Notes under the pieces: generated by a model
Told to the model about the DNA's origin: nothing
Databases searched by the model: none
The model's input: the letters and a program-made list of their open reading frames with translations, nothing else
DNA from: Sphaerolaimus hirsutus
Taxonomy: Eukaryota > Nematoda > Chromadorea > Monhysterida > Sphaerolaimidae
Direction of reading: 5' to 3'
Assembly: GCA_964036195.1 (NCBI GenBank)
Contig: OZ038459.1
Span: 3,345,206-3,409,205, forward strand
Length of the DNA stretch: 64,000 nucleotides
Made by a program: the position numbers and the translations under genes
Part shown: positions 61,001-64,000 of the stretch, piece after piece
How the letters are laid out: every line of letters starts with the position of its first letter
Numbering within the stretch: the stretch's first letter is position 1

Positions 61001-63575
61001 AGCAGCGTAGGCATTACCTAGTCATACTTCTCCATGCACAATTACAATTTGGTGTTTACACATAACGGGGGTGGGGGTAATAAGTGTTGAAATCAGTAGA
61101 TACTCATCGTGGGGGTTGGATATTGCGTTACTTTGTGATAACATTGGAATGGGGGGGGGGTTGCACACAGAAAAATTAATGACTTTTACTAACTTTGTCC
61201 GATGCCGCCTAAATATCACGTTTTTTCTATTTTTTTATATTTAAAGGTTGATCTGGCGATTTCCTTTATATTGAGTATACCGTATTTCCTCGAAATACCC
61301 CCAGGGGGGTTATTTTTTCAGAGTGGAAATTTTGAGGGGGGTACTTCGCGGGGGGGGGGGGGGCTTATTCGAGGGGGGGGGGTTATTATTTCGCCAGAAA
61401 ATTTCGCAAAGGTCCTAGTAAAGAATAGGCTTTTTCATACCCTAAACTGGTAATAACTACAGCGAAAGAGGTTATACTTGGACGGGGAGTATTTCGAGGG
61501 GGGGGGGGGGTATTTTTTCCCCAGCTCGAAAACACCTGGGGGTATTTCGAGGGGGGGGGGGGTTAATTCAAGGGGGGGGGGTATTTCGAGGAAATACGGT
61601 ATTTACTGTATTTTATCTAAGATTTGGCTGAAATACAAACCGCGATTTAGCTTTTCCATTTCAGCCATTTCGCGTGGGCAGCGCGCAGGTCGCGTACGTT
61701 CGCCAAAAAGTGTCCGTTTCAAAAAGCGAAAACATTTGAAATTGAGTAAACTATTTAGATCGAATGGAGCATACGCGGCCGAAAACCTATCAACAACAGC
61801 GTGAAAAGCACCCCACTAGTCACCCCCAGGGGCCAGTCCCAAGCGTTGTGAATTTTAAAAGACCCAGTAAAATGTCATGTAAATGTTATGTGTATCCAAA
61901 TATTATTGCATTGTTTCCAAATGTTATGTTTTTGTATCCAAATGTTACTTTTTGACATTTTATTTTGATACAAAAATCTAAGATTAGGATATACATGAGA
62001 CTTTATACAGTATTTTACATGACATTTGACACATACCAGGACTTTTTACATGACATGACGTTTTACAGGGTGTTTTACATGGCACATGACATTTTACAGG
62101 GTCTTTTACATGACACATGACATTTTTCAGCATCTTTTTTACTTTACAGTGTCTGAGACTGGGTCCAAGGGTCCCTAGGGACCATGCACCATGCAAATAA
62201 GTGCAGTGGCGCGCCTGCTCAACCCACGCAAGGGTGCGCTCACCTTTGGCTTTGCACGTACCACAACGAGTTTTTTGGCGTCCTCGAAACGTTTGAGCAT
62301 CAGCAACGTGTGCTGTTTGAAATTGGCCAAACGTTTCGTCGTTGCCGTTAACGTATCGTCCGACCGCTTTGATGACGTCTGGATTGTCGATGGTGAAAAA
62401 TGTGAATTGGCGGGGATTAATATTCAATTTTATTGTTTATTTTATAATTATAAATTTTTAGACATAGATTTGCCATATTACACATTTTCCTGATGTGGGG
62501 AGCTTTCTGTAAACTTATTAGAAACGTACTGTATTAGAAACGTAAAAACACAGCACAATTTATCATTTTACGGGGGGTGTTCAGTCGAGTCGAAACACAA
62601 GTTAATGCGGTGAAAAATGTTACTCAAAAAATTTATGTACTAAATTAATGTAGTGATATTGGAGATTTCGCAACATCCGGACAAAATGGCATAGTTTCCG
62701 TACCGCAAAATTGTTATGTTTACCGTACCGGTGCACGCTAAACCGGAACCGATAAAACGCAAACCTTATTCCTTCTAGCTTCCAACTGTTTAGCGCAGTA
62801 AGCCTCGGTTCCGTCTATCAGCAAAACAATATCTAATCTGCCGACAGTTTGCTCAAAATCTATCGCCTGGTCCACGGTTCTTGGGTAGCCGTCGATAAAA
62901 TAACCCCACGCCTTGCTATGTGAAGATTTGTGAATACCTTCGTGCACTAATTTTCGCACCAGTTTCTGCGGTGTTTTTGGGGGTTCATTTTGGAGTGGAA
63001 TGAAATTTCGAATGTTTTTTTTCAGCGTGTAAATTTTAATGGGTATTTGAATGGGGGCTTATTTGAGGGGGGTTATTATTTCTCCAGATGTTGTTGTGAA
63101 GGATCGTAGTAACGGATATGCTATTACATACACAGAAGTGGTAATCAATGGACCAAATATTGGCCCTAATTAATACATTATGTACATTGCATACATGATG
63201 TACTTCATTCCAGACGGGGGTATTTCAAGGGGGTTTACTTTTTCCTCAGCTCGCTCAGACCTGAGGTAGTTCGAGGGGGGGGGGTAATTCAAGTGGGAGT
63301 ATTTCGAGGAAGTACGGTAGCAGTAATAAGGAGCACAGCAAAATACAAACTTCACCGACCGACTGAACTAAATCGCCCGCGTCAATAGCCGTCTGCGCCA
63401 GTCTCCATTTGTCGCTCAACGTGCCATTTTTGGGCAATTTTTCTTTGTGTTTACGCAATTCGCGCCGCAACATCGCCCCGGCGGACACGTGCACGAAGCC
63501 GTCGTACTTTTTCACCAGCCGCTTGCAGTACTCCGACTTGGACATGCCGGGGGCGCCTGAGTGGAAGTTGGGCAT
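58077..63575 (-). CDS. Adenylate kinase-like protein with Glu/Lys repeat tail
   Basis: Exons on the minus strand are 63575-63360, 62965-62765, 62378-62244, 59035-58867 and 58477-58077. They total 1,122 nt, 373 aa, with consistent phases and GT-AG borders. Residues 1-190 are adenylate/nucleoside-monophosphate-kinase-like: GAPGMSKSEYC, YDGFVHVSAGAMLRREL, GDLVQSKLVRKLV, GYFIDGYPRTVDQAIDFEQ and SDDTLTATTKRLANFKQHTLLMLK, the last resembling the short-LID AK1/AK5 type. Such enzymes swap phosphate between ATP and AMP. The P-loop is altered (GxPGMSKS instead of GxPGSGKGT), though its Lys stays, so activity is uncertain. After an Ala-rich linker the last exon holds about six 11-residue repeats (EEKKEEVKEAV-like), predicted as one long charged helix. 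The last intron (58866-58478) is an exact MITE copy. The start was chosen because it places the P-loop near the N-terminus. The first donor lies in a GTCGGTCGGT run; the site at 63359 fits the frame. Confidence 0.82.
58100..58360 (-). repeat. 33-bp coding repeat (11-residue unit)
   Basis: About six tandem units of GAGGAGAAAAAGGAGGAAGTTAA-type sequence encode EEKKEEVKEA(V/L). Units alternate AV and AL, suggesting duplication of a 66-base dimer. Confidence 0.8.
58481..58866 (-). mobile_element. Introner-like MITE forming the last intron of the kinase gene
   Basis: Read on the minus strand it starts GTGCCGGTGCCGAGCCTTGT right after exon …GAG CCA G and ends GAGCTCGGGATTGCCCC. CAG then precedes the exon AT TCA GAC. 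CAG/CAG duplication (58867-58869 and 58478-58480); canonical GT-AG; 386 bases, almost the length of the copy at 10254. The inside has repeated ATTGACAAATTTGTATGACAC units. Confidence 0.85.
59209..60219. mobile_element. TAGGGTTGGGAA hAT-type element in kinase intron 3
   Basis: Ends TAGGGTTGGGAATTTC and GGTTCCCAACCCTA with a perfect 8-bp duplication CTGAACAT (59201-59208 and 60220-60227). Both arms carry CGGGTATCGGGTTCGG degenerate units (59230-59460, 60057-60210). The centre (59460-60040) is unrelated unique DNA without a transposase frame. Confidence 0.88.
60713..60944. mobile_element. Harbinger-like MITE in kinase intron 3
   Basis: GGGGCCACTCCGAGACCCTGT … TTTCACAGTATCTGGAAGTGG with family interior. 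Confidence 0.55.
61278..61603. mobile_element. ACCGTATTTCCTCGAAATA foldback in kinase intron 3
   Basis: TA-flanked, ends TACCGTATTTCCTCGAAATA and TATTTCGAGGAAATACGGTA, G-run blocks inside. Confidence 0.8.
61830..62166. mobile_element. Harbinger-like MITE in kinase intron 3
   Basis: CAG|GGGCCAGTCCCAAGCGTTGTG … ACAGTGTCTGAGACTGGGTC. It contains GTATCCAAATGTTA motifs and several TTTTACATGACAC units. Confidence 0.65.
63045..63320. mobile_element. CCTCGAAATA-family foldback, worn left end, in kinase intron 1
   Basis: GGGGGCTTATTTGAGGGGGGTTATTATTTC … GTATTTCGAGGAAGTACGGTA. The right end lies 40 bases from the first exon. Confidence 0.6.
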
Positions 63576-63679
63576 CGTGTTGGACGATGATTATTGCTGA
63601 ATGACGAGTTTCAGTTAACTTCAGTTGTCACTTGACGAGGCAGTTGCAAATTTTGGCTGGAATTGATTACTCGTCCCTA

Positions 63680-63990
63680 GGGTGTCAAATTTCCGTTTTT
63701 CTTTTCCGTTTTCCGCAGGCAATTTTTTTCCATTTTCCGTTCCGTTTTCCGGCTGCTGAAATTTTTTTCTCCATTTTCCATTCCGTTTTCCAGCAACTTT
63801 TTTTCCGTTTCCGTTTTTCCGGCTCATTTTCCGTTTTCCGGCTAAACTTTCAGTTTTTCCGCTTTTTTCCATTTTCCGCCTCAATTTACAGTTTTTCCAC
63901 TTTTTTCCATTTTTTGCCTCAATTTTCCATTTTCCGCCTCATTTTACCTTTTTCTGGCTCATCTTTCTGTTTTCTGATCAGCCAAACTGG
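63680..63990. repeat. TTTTCCGTTTTCCGGC degenerate repeat
   Basis: Pyrimidine-rich repeats of CCGTTTTCCG(G)C fill the region upstream of the kinase gene. Blocks at 33420-33530 and, inverted, 47470-47600 are similar. A frame on the minus strand (KRKMSRKNGNGKK…) is a product of the repeat. Confidence 0.6.
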
Positions 63991-64000
63991 TAAAAAATTC

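Noticed and set aside
63621-63884. Minus-strand frame KRKMSRKNGNGKK…
   Set aside because: It is the product of the degenerate CCGTTTTCC repeat.

Overview
This window is animal nuclear genomic DNA. It has long multi-exon genes with mostly GT-AG introns, 8-bp and 3-bp target-site-duplicating transposons, and animal proteins: a MAM-domain protein, a spectrin-repeat/Ig protein, beta-tubulin and an adenylate kinase. The MAM protein and a possible EFF-1/AFF-1-like fusogen suggest a nematode or another ecdysozoan. That placement is inference, not proof.

Layout: 1-2.6 kb, the 5' part of a minus-strand secreted or membrane protein gene, cut by the window edge. 7.03-11.99 kb, a complete 9-exon plus-strand gene for a secreted two-MAM protein (464 aa). 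15.7-39.0 kb, 27 plus-strand exons (1,346 codons; first exon not found) of a CCDC141/CAMDI-like protein with spectrin-type helices, five Ig domains and a proline-rich tail. 40.1-47.0 kb, a minus-strand beta-tubulin gene of 8 exons (444 aa; 7 coding bases fall in a 200-base gap). 47.0-58.0 kb, a gene desert of transposons. 58.1-63.6 kb, a minus-strand adenylate-kinase-like gene of 5 exons (373 aa) with a Glu/Lys-rich repeat tail.

Introns and intergenic DNA are dominated by short non-autonomous DNA transposons: hAT-type elements with 8-bp target-site duplications, TA-flanked foldback elements ending ACCGTATTTCCTCGAAATA, GCGCCA-rich foldbacks, and a PIF/Harbinger-like family with ends GTGCCAGTC / GACTGCCCC and a CAG/CTG (CWG) duplication.

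The main discovery candidate is that several introns ARE copies of this last family. At 10254, 18871, 19886, 29154 and (minus strand) 58866 the intron coincides with the element plus one copy of its 3-bp duplication. Insertion at CAG yields a ready-made CAG|GT...CAG|N intron. Insertion at CTG yields introns that, read in frame, lack a normal 3' AG. At 33764 a copy splits an exon whose frame continues on both sides, a possible intermediate. These are introner-like elements. They also fit a wider pattern here in which introns start with G-runs and end with C-runs that could pair.
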